From CAWCCP01 sp963701245 (GTDB lineage Bacteria; Patescibacteriota; Saccharimonadia; Saccharimonadales; UBA4665), in NCBI GenBank assembly GCA_963701245.1, contig OY969576.1, positions 496,001-560,000 of the forward strand: a DNA stretch of 64,000 nucleotides, given 5' to 3'. Positions 17,545-26,978 of this stretch are shown here, one piece after another. The notes under the pieces were generated by a model. It was given only the letters and a program-made list of their open reading frames with translations. It was not told the DNA's origin and made no database searches. A program made the position numbers and the translations under genes. Within the stretch, counting starts at the first letter, position 1, and the number at the start of each line of letters is the position of its first letter.

Positions 17545-18285
17545 ATGTATACTATTATCGTGGACAGTAAATGCATTTTAATTATTCAAAATAATGCCGA
17601 AGATGGCCCGGGCCTGTTGAGTCAATTGTTGAATGAATTAGCAATTGACTATAAAGTCGTAAACCTACGTATTACACCGACCACTACTATTGACCCTCGC
17701 CAATTCTCGGCGGTGGTTGCTTTTGGTGGACCAGATAGTGCTAATGATTCGAGCCAAAGAATAGAAACTGAATTACGATTAGTAAAAGAGGCGATCAACT
17801 CTACAATTCCATTTATAGGTATATGTTTGAGCTTACAGATAGCCGTAAAAGCTTTTGGTGGGAACGTAATTATAAGCCCTGTTCAAGAAGAGGGATTTCA
17901 TGATGCTGTCGGAAACCCATACGTTATCCACCTCGTGGAAAAGCCAGATGTAAGAGACCCTTTGCTTATTGGGCTACCTGATTCTTTTAAGGTATTTGAA
18001 GGACACAGCGAGTCTGTAGAAATAACGAAAGAAATGAATCTACTTGGTACGGGTAATGGTTGCTACAATCAAATAGTCAAAATTACCGCGAACTCTTATG
18101 GCATTCAATCACACATTGAACTTACGCGGAAGATGTTAAAGACATGGATTGCAACCGATTCTAATCTGCAAGCAATCGGTGAAAAGATATTACTAGACGA
18201 CTTTGATGAAATTGAAAATGAGCTCAAACTAACAGGCGTAACTATTTTCGAAATTTCTTACGTATTGCCGGATTGGTATGAATAA
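17545..18285 (+). CDS. Class I glutamine amidotransferase-like protein
   Basis: 246 aa. The GATase1 triad is visible: nucleophile C94 in GICLSLQIAVKAFGG, H190 and E192 in GIQSHIEL. VVAFGGPDSAND is the oxyanion-strand region. It resembles stand-alone GMP-synthase-like amidotransferases, but no synthetase partner is adjacent, so the substrate is unknown. It could instead be a peptidase-like or hydrolytic member of the superfamily. The ATG at 17545 is the first start; a GTG five codons later is possible. Confidence 0.82.
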   Translation: MYTIIVDSKCILIIQNNAEDGPGLLSQLLNELAIDYKVVNLRITPTTTIDPRQFSAVVAFGGPDSANDSSQRIETELRLVKEAINSTIPFIGICLSLQIAVKAFGGNVIISPVQEEGFHDAVGNPYVIHLVEKPDVRDPLLIGLPDSFKVFEGHSESVEITKEMNLLGTGNGCYNQIVKITANSYGIQSHIELTRKMLKTWIATDSNLQAIGEKILLDDFDEIENELKLTGVTIFEISYVLPDWYE

Positions 18286-18398
18286 TTATTAGCTCGATGT
18301 GAGTACTCTAAGTTTCTCGCAAATACGTTTCTTAGTGTGAGAAAGTTCCTGCACGACATAGTCTTACATCTAAATATTTTTGTAATAAAGAGATTTTC

Positions 18399-18419
18399 AA
18401 GAGCAATAGTGATGCTCTT
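18399..18419 (-). terminator. Hairpin at 3' end of histidine kinase gene
   Basis: A perfect 7-bp stem (AAGAGCA/TGCTCTT) with a 7-nt loop, directly after the kinase stop codon. There is no clear U-run, so termination strength is doubtful. Confidence 0.35.
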
Positions 18420-20338
18420 CAGACTACAGTAGCTTCTTGAAAGACAGGCTTTATTACCTGTGTCGCCGATACTAAATCCTGATTTGGTACGTGTAAGGTT
18501 ACAGTTGTACCATGATTAAGCTCGGATGTCAGCATAATGGCGCCTCCCAGATATGTCATGATTAACTTGATTAGGTATAGACTAAAACCCATACCTTCAT
18601 GACTAAATTCTTCCACGTCATCACTCCTAGAAAATGGATGGAATAGGGTGGCTAACTTACTACTGGATATACCAATCCCGTGATCTATGATAGTAATAAC
18701 TGACTCATCATTTATAGTGTTGACAGCTATTTCAATAAATCCTTTTTCTTGACTAAATTGTATTGCATTATCAAGTAGACTAGAGAGTACATACGTGATA
18801 AGCTCTGGTTCTTGTACGCATATTTCGTAATCGCCTGGCTCCGAAATTGTCACCGCTTTTTTAGTCAGTTGTTCTTGAACGCTTTCTACCGCGTCATTGA
18901 TGATGTCTTTTAGGTTCACATTTACCATGGGTTGATCACTTTGAAATCCACGAAGCTGTTTTGCGACAGCGAATTTGGTTAAAAGAGAGTGGAATTGTAT
19001 CTGTGCTGCTTGAATAAATTTTAATACTTCAGGAGGCAACTTCATTTTTTCTATAATAGCGTCTACCTGTGCAATATCAAGATCGATTGATGCTGCGACA
19101 TCCGTTATTAGCTTATCCCGTGCCTCACTAATCACGTTCTCGTCGGTAAATAAGTGCTTCATTTGAATTGTATCTCTACGTCGTAGTTGGAGGTATCTAA
19201 AAACTAAATATAAAAATATTATTACCAAGGTAAAAACGAGAGCCTGTACTGATTGCTCCACCTGCCCTTCAGAAAATTTACCTGCTCTTGCTACTAAATA
19301 GTTAAAAATAAACCAGATAATACAGATAAGCAAAATTGGTATAAATAGACCTTTCTGTTTCCATACCTTACTACCCAACTCTGAATTTAAATCTTTATAT
19401 TCTGATTTATTAAAGGTTACAGCTTCGTTTACTATTTTTTCAATTTTCTTTTGCATTTGATTAGTGATATCGCTTAGTTTGGCAACGTCTTTAGGAAGTA
19501 CCTTCTTACTATCTAGAATGCCGACTCCGCTCGTGAGTATTGTAAGAGGCGTTCGTAAATAGTGTGATACGAGTTCTGTAAAGGTTTTTTTCTCTTCATC
19601 AAGCGACTGTAGCTTTTTTAAAGATGCCTGCAGTCTTCGGTACTCTTGCAATTCCCTCTCTGCTTGTAATATTAAAAGTACGGCATCGACCGCGAGGACT
19701 GCGAACAATATATACGGGAAGCTGTGTACAATCGGGGCGGGAAGAGATTTCACAAACTGAATCGATTTGTTTACTGCAGCAGATGTTGCTTTACTTATGT
19801 CTTGCACTACGGCGGCGATCCCCTTTTTAGGTGGCTCTGCCTTGGGGCTTGAAGAAGTAGTAGCCTGAGTGGTTACAATTGGTTGGCTGGTGACGTCAAC
19901 CGTGAAATTCTGAGTTGTTGTTGCGCCATTAGTATCGGTTATGATGATACTTATTTGTTCTTGGCCAGTCGCTGCAGGTATCCATTGCCAGGTTGCGGTG
20001 CCAGTTTCAGCTGGTGTCACTGTTTGAACTAACGTTGAGTTTATGTATATCGCCGCTTGGGCAAAAGAAGCTCCTTGACCATTTAGAGGCGTCATAATAA
20101 TTTGATAACCAGTCAACGGAATTTTTTGGTTGTCTGTTAAGTTAATAGAAACAACCAAACCCGTCGGTGTTTTAACTTCGGTCGGTGGAGGTGTTGCGCA
20201 GTTGCCAAAATTACACGATCCATAATCACCAGAGCCGTATGTATCGCTATAAATTGCGGGCAGAGAAAGCAAATTAATTGAAATCACGAGCACGGCTATA
20301 CTCGCCAACAGAGTATTGCGCAGATGTTTTACAAACAT
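18419..20338 (-). CDS. Sensor histidine kinase with extracellular domain and split cytoplasmic core
   Basis: About 639 aa from the ATG at 20338; an ATG at 20344 sits too close to the predicted -10. Order (numbered from 20344): signal segment 7-30, extracellular Ig-like region about 55-155, TM 209-228, coiled coil, H-box with H261 (SHYLRTP), TM pair 332-352 and 367-386, a second helical region (413-470, H452 in FHSLLTKF), then HATPase_c with N526 (LLDNAIQFS), DHGIGIS and GMGFSLYLIK. In normal kinases no membrane span separates the H-box from the ATPase. No response regulator is adjacent. Confidence 0.85.
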   Translation of the reverse strand: MFVKHLRNTLLASIAVLVISINLLSLPAIYSDTYGSGDYGSCNFGNCATPPPTEVKTPTGLVVSINLTDNQKIPLTGYQIIMTPLNGQGASFAQAAIYINSTLVQTVTPAETGTATWQWIPAATGQEQISIIITDTNGATTTQNFTVDVTSQPIVTTQATTSSSPKAEPPKKGIAAVVQDISKATSAAVNKSIQFVKSLPAPIVHSFPYILFAVLAVDAVLLILQAERELQEYRRLQASLKKLQSLDEEKKTFTELVSHYLRTPLTILTSGVGILDSKKVLPKDVAKLSDITNQMQKKIEKIVNEAVTFNKSEYKDLNSELGSKVWKQKGLFIPILLICIIWFIFNYLVARAGKFSEGQVEQSVQALVFTLVIIFLYLVFRYLQLRRRDTIQMKHLFTDENVISEARDKLITDVAASIDLDIAQVDAIIEKMKLPPEVLKFIQAAQIQFHSLLTKFAVAKQLRGFQSDQPMVNVNLKDIINDAVESVQEQLTKKAVTISEPGDYEICVQEPELITYVLSSLLDNAIQFSQEKGFIEIAVNTINDESVITIIDHGIGISSSKLATLFHPFSRSDDVEEFSHEGMGFSLYLIKLIMTYLGGAIMLTSELNHGTTVTLHVPNQDLVSATQVIKPVFQEATVV

Positions 20339-20345
20339 AATCATT

Positions 20346-20351
20346 ATTATA
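20346..20351 (-). promoter_or_regulatory. -10 box of histidine kinase gene (leaderless)
   Basis: TATAAT on the minus strand, ending 8 positions before the A of the ATG at 20338 (7 nt between). Predicts a start at or beside the initiation codon. Confidence 0.5.
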
Positions 20352-20512
20352 TCTTTTTATTAGTTTAGATGTACTTAGTTAGATTCATTTATTCCAAATA
20401 ACATGTCTAGTACCCAAATATTATGTTAGGTATATGCAGTAAACGCATACAAAAATAGAGTAAACTGATACACTATCTATTAGGATAACGAAAAAATAAA
20501 AAGGAATAAAAT

Positions 20513-20692
20513 ATGTTTAACTATTTTGGAATACTCGATTTGGGAGCACCCGAGTTACTAGTAATACTGTTAATAGTGCTCTTACTTTTTGGAGGTAAAA
20601 AATTACCTGAACTTTCGAAAAGTATAGGCCAATCATATAAAGAATTGAAAAGGGGCTTCACTGATTCCAAGGACGTTACTGAAGACAAATAA
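20513..20692 (+). CDS. tatA: Twin-arginine translocase subunit TatA
   Basis: 59 aa. A periplasmic short N-terminus, one TM helix (LLVILLIVLLLF), the hinge FGGKKLPEL and an amphipathic helix with GQSYKELKRGF are the canonical TatA/E architecture. An AAGGA site precedes the ATG by 7 nt. It forms the pore component for export of folded proteins. No tatC is in the window. A Tat-like signal peptide is encoded 4.5 kb away (25200-25403). Confidence 0.93.
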   Translation: MFNYFGILDLGAPELLVILLIVLLLFGGKKLPELSKSIGQSYKELKRGFTDSKDVTEDK

Positions 20693-20845
20693 GCAAGATC
20701 TTCTTAAATTATTATAAATTTTCAATATTGCTATGATTTGCAGGGGCAAAGAAGTACCACTGATTTTCATTGTGTCTGGATTGATATATTAAGTGTAGTG
20801 GCTATGATAAGATGATTCTAAACCATAAGCATTTGAAGGTATAAG

Positions 20846-23800
20846 ATGTCACGTCTTCCTATCCCTGGACAAGACGACAATGTGTGGGGGGATATTTTAA
20901 ATGATTTTCTTGAGGTATCCTTTAATAACGATGGTACTTTGCGAAGTAATGCTATTGAGTCTGCCGGTGCAATAACTTCAGTCAATGGCATTTCCCCTTC
21001 CGATGGATCTCTAAACATTACCGCATCGGACATCAATGCTCCTACAACATTGTCTGGTGATACTGATGTAGTAATAAGTTCCCCCACTAATAATCAAATC
21101 CTTACCTACAATGCGCTCTCTAGTAAGTGGGTAAACCAAACACCCGGCAGCGGTGTGGGATTAGATAATAATAGTGCCGACATCCAATCGTTAGGCACTA
21201 AAGCTGCTGGTGCTACCGGGTTAGCAGCCGATGCTGGCCACGTTCATCCCATGCCTAGCCTAAACCAAATAAATGTCCCTACAGCGAACATTTCCCTGAA
21301 TTCCCAGAAGATCGTTAATCTCGCCAACGGGGCAGCTTCGAATGATGCTGCTACGTTTGGGCAAGTACCAGTTGTCGGTGCGGCTGGGAGTGGTGTCGGA
21401 AACGCGTTATCCGCAAATGATCCGACAACTACCAATGGACGGTCTCCGGTCGGTAATGCTTCCGGTGATCTAAGCGGAAATTATCCAAATCCGACTGTTG
21501 CCAAGCTAAATGGTATCTCTGCTCCTGTTAGTGCCCCTACGACTGCCGGTCAAGTTCTAATCACTACCAGTTCAAATACTACTAATTGGGAAACATTAGC
21601 CGGTACGACTGATTGGTTAAATGTTGTTACTGAATTTGGAGCTGATCCAACAGGTCTAAACGATTCGACCACCGCTATATTAAACGCGCTAATCGCTTGT
21701 CCGACTGGCGGTGTAGTATACCTTCCGGCTGGTACTTATACCACGTCCGCTCCGATCATTATTCCACCTACGATTACCTTGCTAGGATCGCATGGGACGC
21801 ATCTTGATACAATCACCACATCAATACAGCCGTCAGCAAGCTTTTCAGGAGCAGCGGTTATTGAGATGGTTGATCAGACTACAGGTGGTTATGCCACCGA
21901 GAGTTGGGAGCAGCGTGTTTATCAGCTCAACATTAATGGCTCAAACCTTCCAAGTAGTGGTACGGTGAATGGTATTCAGTTCACTGGGTTAGTACATGGT
22001 GTGTACTTACAGGATATTTATATTGTAGGCGTTCCGGGGCATGGCATCACGAGTGCCTCGAATGCCAGTGGTACGTCGTACAGTCATCGGGGATTTAGAC
22101 TTGTTGCTGACGCTACTGGATCGTACGGTTTTAATCTCTCGATGACCGACTGTACCTGGATTGATCTTGAAGCTATTGGTTGTGGTGGAAGTTCACACGG
22201 CGGCTTTTTTATCGGTGGAGCTGCAAATTCTCACTTTACTGACTGTCGGGCAGAATGGAGTGGAACGTCTGGCTTTACCATTGGCGGTAGCACTGGAACT
22301 GGAAACGGCTCAGGAGGATATACTTTCACTAACTGCTCTACCGATCGTAATACTACCTATGGATTTAGTATCACTTCTACCGGTAATGCACCGCTCATAT
22401 TTAATGGCTGTATGTGTCGGCGGGATGGTCGCAACGGTGGGGCCGGCGGCAATTCTTATGCTGGTTTTCAAGTTCAGGGTGCGACCTGTCCGGTTATTAT
22501 TAACGGTTTAACCGTTTTCCCGGGTGTTGATGACAATGGCGCTGGCACGAATAGTCCCCAGTATGGAGTATCAGTCTCCGGATCAACCTACGTAGCCCTC
22601 AATAGTGGTTGGATCCACGCAGCAACTACTGCCATTAATTCTGGCAGTAACACTGTATTTCGTATCAATCCCAATGTAGGCACGGCAACTGGTACCACCG
22701 CTGCACCGACGTTTAATTACAATAACCCATGGGCAACAGATAATGGCTCCACGTTTACCTCAAACCTCAACGGAAATGATCAAACTGGTATTGCAATAAC
22801 TCAGTCGAGTGGATTTACGAACGTGAATAACGCGATAATGCACTTACAGACTGGCAATAATGGCAATGATATCCTTATTAAAGGAGTCGTTAGTGGTGAT
22901 ACTAGTAGTCGGCTTGTTGTCCTGGCGAGCGGCCAATTAAAATGGGGTTCAGGCAGTGCGCTCGCTGATACGGATCTCTATCGCAGTGGTATCGGTGCTC
23001 TTGCGACTGATGGCACACTCAAAGTCGCTACCTCTCTCGGTGTAGGCGTATCACCTCCTACGACGGGCATCAGTACCACGGTTGGATCAGCTCCAGCACT
23101 CAGTCTAGTCACTACCGTTGGGGGTGGTTCGGGCAATACCAACGCAATTGTAACAGTACTCGGAACTGACACACAAAACCGTGCTATGGCCACGAGCTTG
23201 CCGGGCGACACCAATGGTCGTTACGCAACATATGTTGACGGAACCACGCAGTGGGGTTCTGGATCGGCAGTCCGGGATACCCAACTACAGCGGACTTCGG
23301 CTGGTATATTGACATATTCACCGGTGAACGGCGGGATTACCCAAGGTACACTGGTGCTCTCCTCGAGTAACCTTACTATTTCGCCTATCGATACTCAGAT
23401 CGGGCTGGTTATACAAGGTGCATTATCACAAGGCGGTGATTTACAAGAATGGCAAAACAGTTTAGGTAGCGTACTAGTAAAGATCGATAACAATGGTAAC
23501 TTGACCACCAACGGCACGATAATAACAGCTAATCTTAATGCCAACGATCAGACGATCCTTAAACTTGACCAGGCCAGTGGAAACAGCAACCTAAACAACG
23601 CAATGATGACCTACCAGAGTGGCAGTACGGGTGGCGATTATGTCCTCAAGGGTGGCGTTTCTGGAGACACTAACTCTCGGTTTGGTTTAACAAGCGGCGG
23701 AAAATTGAACTGGGGATCGGGATCCGCAAGTTATGACACAGATCTCTATAGAGCCTCTGCGGGAGTATTGCAATCAGATAGTATTTTTACCGGTCAAGGT

Positions 23801-24793
23801 ATTATCGCGAGCGGTTTAACTGGAGCAACAGCTGCTTCACGTTACGTTGGGGCGACCATTTCCGGCGCACCCACTTCAGGTAGCTTTAACTCAGGAGATT
23901 TCATTGTTGATCGTACCGGGACTTTTTGGATATGTACAGCAACGGGCAGCCCCGGGACGTGGACACAAGTTGCAACTGCAGCAACCGGTTCTGCAGGAGG
24001 TGATTTATCCGGATCTTACCCTAATCCGACTGTAGTAAGTACAAATCTCTCTTCAGCCTTACCTATCAATCAGGGTGGTACCGGACAAGTAACAGCAGCT
24101 AACGCATTCAACGCATTATCGCCAATGACTACCGCTGGCGATATGGAATATGAATCATTCGCCGGAAATGCTGCAAGTCTTTCAGGCAATAGCACGACTG
24201 TACCAATGTCACTCTATTCTACCGGTACCGGTTCAATAGCGACCGCACCGACGTGGCAGCGCCCCTGGCAGTGGTTGCCGTACGATCACGGACTTATATC
24301 TTGGTCATTTGATCCGGCAACAATAAATGCAACTGCAATTATTCCGACAAGTGGTCAGTTAAACTTGATCAAGCTGCATATACCAGTTGCCGCTACTATC
24401 ACAAATGTTATCTTTTCAATATCAACCTTAGGCTCAGGACTTACCAGTGGTGATAACTTTGCGGCACTTTATAATGGATCAGGAAGTTTATTGTCAGCTA
24501 CAGCCGATCAAACAAACAATTGGCAGTCACCGGGCACTACGGGAGTTAAAATTATGCCTCTGACGTCTGCGCAACCAGTCACGGCAGGCGACTATTATCT
24601 TGCGTTTTACTCAGTTGGTACGACACTTCCCACTTTACGCACGGGAGGAAATGCCGGAAGTATAGCTAACGCAAATCTGAGCCTTGCAAACTCTCGTTTC
24701 GCTACCGCCAATACTGGACTTACTACAGCAATGCCCGGCACTCTAGCCGCAATAGCTGCGCAAGCAGTGTCATGGTGGGGAGCCGTGTCATAG
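20846..24793 (+). CDS. Giant tail-fibre / pectate-lyase-fold surface protein
   Basis: 1315 aa. The N-terminal module (LPIPGQDDNVWGDILNDFLE) resembles the start of tail-associated proteins. GDLSGNYPNPTV-type linkers occur at about residues 206 and 1052, as in phage tail fibres. A pectate-lyase-like right-handed beta-helix follows (about 262-620, FGADPTGLNDSTTAILNAL). Residues 640-980 hold repeats of a DT-x-WGSGSA-x-DTDLYR unit. The C-terminus (about 1150-1315) looks like a beta-sandwich. It is Gly/Ser/Thr/Asn-rich with no signal peptide and no phage structural neighbours. It may bind or process glycans; how it leaves the cell is unclear. Confidence 0.75.
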   Translation: MSRLPIPGQDDNVWGDILNDFLEVSFNNDGTLRSNAIESAGAITSVNGISPSDGSLNITASDINAPTTLSGDTDVVISSPTNNQILTYNALSSKWVNQTPGSGVGLDNNSADIQSLGTKAAGATGLAADAGHVHPMPSLNQINVPTANISLNSQKIVNLANGAASNDAATFGQVPVVGAAGSGVGNALSANDPTTTNGRSPVGNASGDLSGNYPNPTVAKLNGISAPVSAPTTAGQVLITTSSNTTNWETLAGTTDWLNVVTEFGADPTGLNDSTTAILNALIACPTGGVVYLPAGTYTTSAPIIIPPTITLLGSHGTHLDTITTSIQPSASFSGAAVIEMVDQTTGGYATESWEQRVYQLNINGSNLPSSGTVNGIQFTGLVHGVYLQDIYIVGVPGHGITSASNASGTSYSHRGFRLVADATGSYGFNLSMTDCTWIDLEAIGCGGSSHGGFFIGGAANSHFTDCRAEWSGTSGFTIGGSTGTGNGSGGYTFTNCSTDRNTTYGFSITSTGNAPLIFNGCMCRRDGRNGGAGGNSYAGFQVQGATCPVIINGLTVFPGVDDNGAGTNSPQYGVSVSGSTYVALNSGWIHAATTAINSGSNTVFRINPNVGTATGTTAAPTFNYNNPWATDNGSTFTSNLNGNDQTGIAITQSSGFTNVNNAIMHLQTGNNGNDILIKGVVSGDTSSRLVVLASGQLKWGSGSALADTDLYRSGIGALATDGTLKVATSLGVGVSPPTTGISTTVGSAPALSLVTTVGGGSGNTNAIVTVLGTDTQNRAMATSLPGDTNGRYATYVDGTTQWGSGSAVRDTQLQRTSAGILTYSPVNGGITQGTLVLSSSNLTISPIDTQIGLVIQGALSQGGDLQEWQNSLGSVLVKIDNNGNLTTNGTIITANLNANDQTILKLDQASGNSNLNNAMMTYQSGSTGGDYVLKGGVSGDTNSRFGLTSGGKLNWGSGSASYDTDLYRASAGVLQSDSIFTGQGIIASGLTGATAASRYVGATISGAPTSGSFNSGDFIVDRTGTFWICTATGSPGTWTQVATAATGSAGGDLSGSYPNPTVVSTNLSSALPINQGGTGQVTAANAFNALSPMTTAGDMEYESFAGNAASLSGNSTTVPMSLYSTGTGSIATAPTWQRPWQWLPYDHGLISWSFDPATINATAIIPTSGQLNLIKLHIPVAATITNVIFSISTLGSGLTSGDNFAALYNGSGSLLSATADQTNNWQSPGTTGVKIMPLTSAQPVTAGDYYLAFYSVGTTLPTLRTGGNAGSIANANLSLANSRFATANTGLTTAMPGTLAAIAAQAVSWWGAVS
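22763..23785 (+). repeat. Internal protein repeats in tail-fibre-like gene
   Basis: Two long copies (about residues 640-727 and 896-979), each starting N-x-NDQT and ending WGSGSA-x-x-DTDLYR, and one shorter copy (about 787-826, WGSGSAVRDTQLQR). Divergence between copies points to old duplication. Confidence 0.7.
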
Positions 24794-24932
24794 CATTTTT
24801 TCAGAGCGCTACAAAATTATTTTTGCAAGTTCACATAGAGCATGTACAAACAATCGCTGATTCTATCCAATTTCTACAGATGCTATACTTACTAGAGGTA
24901 AGATACTAATTGTTACTTTGTAAGGAGAGGCA

Positions 24933-25169
24933 GTGGACATTTCAAATTTAAATGTAGACCAACTCAAGATAGTTGCATTTGATTTAATGGAAAAAATTGA
25001 TGTTATGAACCGAGACCTTACAATAGTTCGCAACCGGATCACTTTTCTTACGCAGCAGAATGAGCAATCTTTAATAAAGCCGCAACCTGAGACCTCTCGA
25101 TTAAACCAAGTTTTATCTTCTGAAGTTAAGAAGGACAATAAGTCTCACTCGAAAGAGAATAAGCTTTAA
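24933..25169 (+). CDS. Small coiled-coil protein of unknown function
   Basis: 78 aa, starting at a GTG preceded by a very strong Shine-Dalgarno (AAGGAGAGG), which fixes the start. Residues 8-48 form a heptad-like helix (LKIVAFDLMEKIDVMNRDL). The C-terminus is polar and lysine-rich. No membrane segment or known domain. It follows the tail-fibre-like gene by 140 bp, which could mean a functional link, but this is only position. Confidence 0.6.
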   Translation: MDISNLNVDQLKIVAFDLMEKIDVMNRDLTIVRNRITFLTQQNEQSLIKPQPETSRLNQVLSSEVKKDNKSHSKENKL

Positions 25170-25199
25170 TTATTCTTAGTTTATTTGGGTAGTTTCAAG

Positions 25200-25403
25200 C
25201 TATTGATTGAGTCTCCTGCCACCGTATGTATTTTTACCATAACCCTTTGAACTAGCTGAAAATGTGACAGCATTTGACTGATTATCAAACATCATTCTAA
25301 GGATCGTTGACGCCCCGAAAAGCGACGCTAATCCAAACCCAGCAGTAGCCAGAAACTCTTTTCGTGTCATATCTTTATGCAAGATATTTTCTAAAGTTAC
25401 CAT
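25200..25403 (-). CDS. Small exported protein with Tat-like signal peptide
   Basis: 67 aa. MTRKEFLATAGFGLASLF has the polar-RK-hydrophobic pattern of a Tat signal with the second Arg replaced by Lys (R-K-x-F-L). After the hydrophobic stretch the mature part is only about 30 residues and Gly/Tyr/Lys/Arg-rich (KGYGKNTYGGRR). No SD or cleavage site can be assigned firmly. tatA in the same region supports an export role. Function unknown. Confidence 0.55.
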   Translation of the reverse strand: MVTLENILHKDMTRKEFLATAGFGLASLFGASTILRMMFDNQSNAVTFSASSKGYGKNTYGGRRLNQ

Positions 25404-25780
25404 AAATTGTTATTTTTGTTGTTTGTAGATTCAGTTAAATACTAATATAAAGGAGTCAAGCTAGTCAAGCATTGACCCCTTAAGTTTATACGAACTTATG
25501 CCAATCAGGTTTGATTAATAAATACTCTGGTCTTTTTATATTTAACTTATGGATAAGCCCTATTTAGAGGTTTGTTTATAAAATATTACACTAATTAAAT
25601 CTCAGTGCACCGGAGATGGGTGTTCAGTATAGAATTACTTAATGCCCATGTTATGTAATCTGTGGGATGTGTTGTAGTACGGTTCTGCCGTATTCTTTTT
25701 CATTATAGCGATAACCAGCGTCTATGATCATATTATGCGGAGAATAGTAGGCGAGATCGGGATTCTGTCGGAAAAACTAT
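25404..25780. other. Intergenic stretch without visible gene
   Basis: AT-rich. A 10-bp imperfect dyad (AAGGAGTCAA/TTGACCCCTT, near 25451-25484) is the only structure seen. No RNA gene or convincing ORF found. Confidence 0.4.
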
Positions 25781-25814
25781 AACAACCCTCGTAATAGAAC
25801 TGGCGAGGGTTGTT
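25781..25814 (-). terminator. Rho-independent terminator of secreted protein gene
   Basis: A perfect 11-bp stem (AACAACCCTCG/CGAGGGTTGTT), followed on the minus strand by ATAGTTTTT. It lies 34 bp beyond the stop of the gene at 25848. Confidence 0.8.
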
Positions 25815-25847
25815 AAGCTAATTGACTCCCTTACTGTTTTTACTTAT

Positions 25848-26363
25848 CTAGTTCTGAATGACGAAACAGGTATATGGGCCGTCGTTATTGAAGGCATCGC
25901 CATTTGCGCTTCCGGTCGGGTAAAGATAGCCTCCAGTGTGATTGTTTTTAAAGGCTACGCCATTTCCGTCATCACAGGAGTGATAACTCCAGTTGGTTCC
26001 CCAGCCACCACCACTGGTTTCGCTAGGACATGGATCAAGGCTGGAATTAGAATAGTCAGGTGAGTTATACCAATCACCTATGCAGTTACCGTCCCAATGC
26101 CCGCCGTCGGTGTCCTCAATATACCAACTGCCCGAAGCAGTATCATTAGCTGCGGTGAAATAATTGTTAGTTAATGGAAAGCCATTTTCGACATTTACAT
26201 ATGGTCCGCCGTTCCAGGCGTTAAGGCACTCTGTGCCGATACAGTACTCGTTTCCAAGCACTAAAGCATGTGCGGTAGAGCTACCGAAAGTCATAGAGAA
26301 GCCCGCAATCAGAACGATAGCACTCGTAATTAAAGCGATCTTGTATCTCATTGTTTTAAACAT
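25848..26363 (-). CDS. Secreted Cys-rich protein, lectin-like family (paralogue 1)
   Basis: 171 aa from the ATG at 26363, chosen because GAGGA lies 5 nt upstream; an ATG at 26375 overlaps that site. A signal peptide (residues 1 to about 34, ending STAHA) precedes a mature domain with CIGTECLNAWNG, GNCIGDW, LDPCP, GWGTNW and a C-terminal YTCFVIQN. The Cys spacing and W/G pattern suggest a disulphide-bonded, beta-trefoil-like fold, but I do not recognise a named family. Related to the proteins at 26979 and 28251. Confidence 0.75.
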   Translation of the reverse strand: MFKTMRYKIALITSAIVLIAGFSMTFGSSTAHALVLGNEYCIGTECLNAWNGGPYVNVENGFPLTNNYFTAANDTASGSWYIEDTDGGHWDGNCIGDWYNSPDYSNSSLDPCPSETSGGGWGTNWSYHSCDDGNGVAFKNNHTGGYLYPTGSANGDAFNNDGPYTCFVIQN

Positions 26364-26375
26364 TATTTTCCTCAT

Positions 26376-26812
26376 CGTTTAAAATTAAATATAGTTAGCC
26401 TAATGGAGTCTGATTAGCCTAATCCCCCCTTTCATAATTACTTATTATGCTTATGCTAATCTAAAATTGTTATTAATACAAAAAAAGTCTGTGTAGTGTC
26501 ATCCTGCGTCATTTAATCGATATGATGCGTGTGCGTTAAGCATTAACATTAATAGCTTTCATTCCTGTGAAAGCAGTTTTGAGAGGACTGAACTATAACA
26601 CGTGAAGAATATTAAGCGGAGCTAGTACTAGCACCAAAGTATAAATAATGCACGCTCGCAATACCTGAATACCAGGCGGACACCTTATAAGCCGACGTAG
26701 TAGAGGTTATCCATTATTATGCCCTAATTGGACATGACGGTTACAATGTCGCTTCTTAAAGGCTGTACGCTTCTTATTTTCAGTTATAAACTTTTCATGT
26801 AACATAACCGGT
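26376..26812. other. Intergenic stretch without visible gene
   Basis: Lies between two divergent secreted-protein genes. No ORF with codon-like structure and no RNA signature seen. It may hold regulatory DNA or decayed sequence. Confidence 0.4.
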
Positions 26813-26842
26813 TTGACGGAAACAAGGGAGACCTTGTATATT
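26813..26842 (+). promoter_or_regulatory. Predicted promoter of secreted paralogue 2
   Basis: TTGACG (26813-26818) and TATATT (26837-26842) with an 18-bp spacer. It implies a 5' leader of about 130 nt before the ATG at 26979, which has an AAGGAGAG site. Confidence 0.5.
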
Positions 26843-26978
26843 GGTTATAAGATGAGAGTAGTGTGTAAGAGAGGAGGTGTAGAACGCTAATTCTCAGTAC
26901 ATAAGATTGGTCTGCTCAATTAAGTACTGGCCGAATGTGAAGGTGACTTAAACTAGTTTAAATTATAAGGAGAGACGT

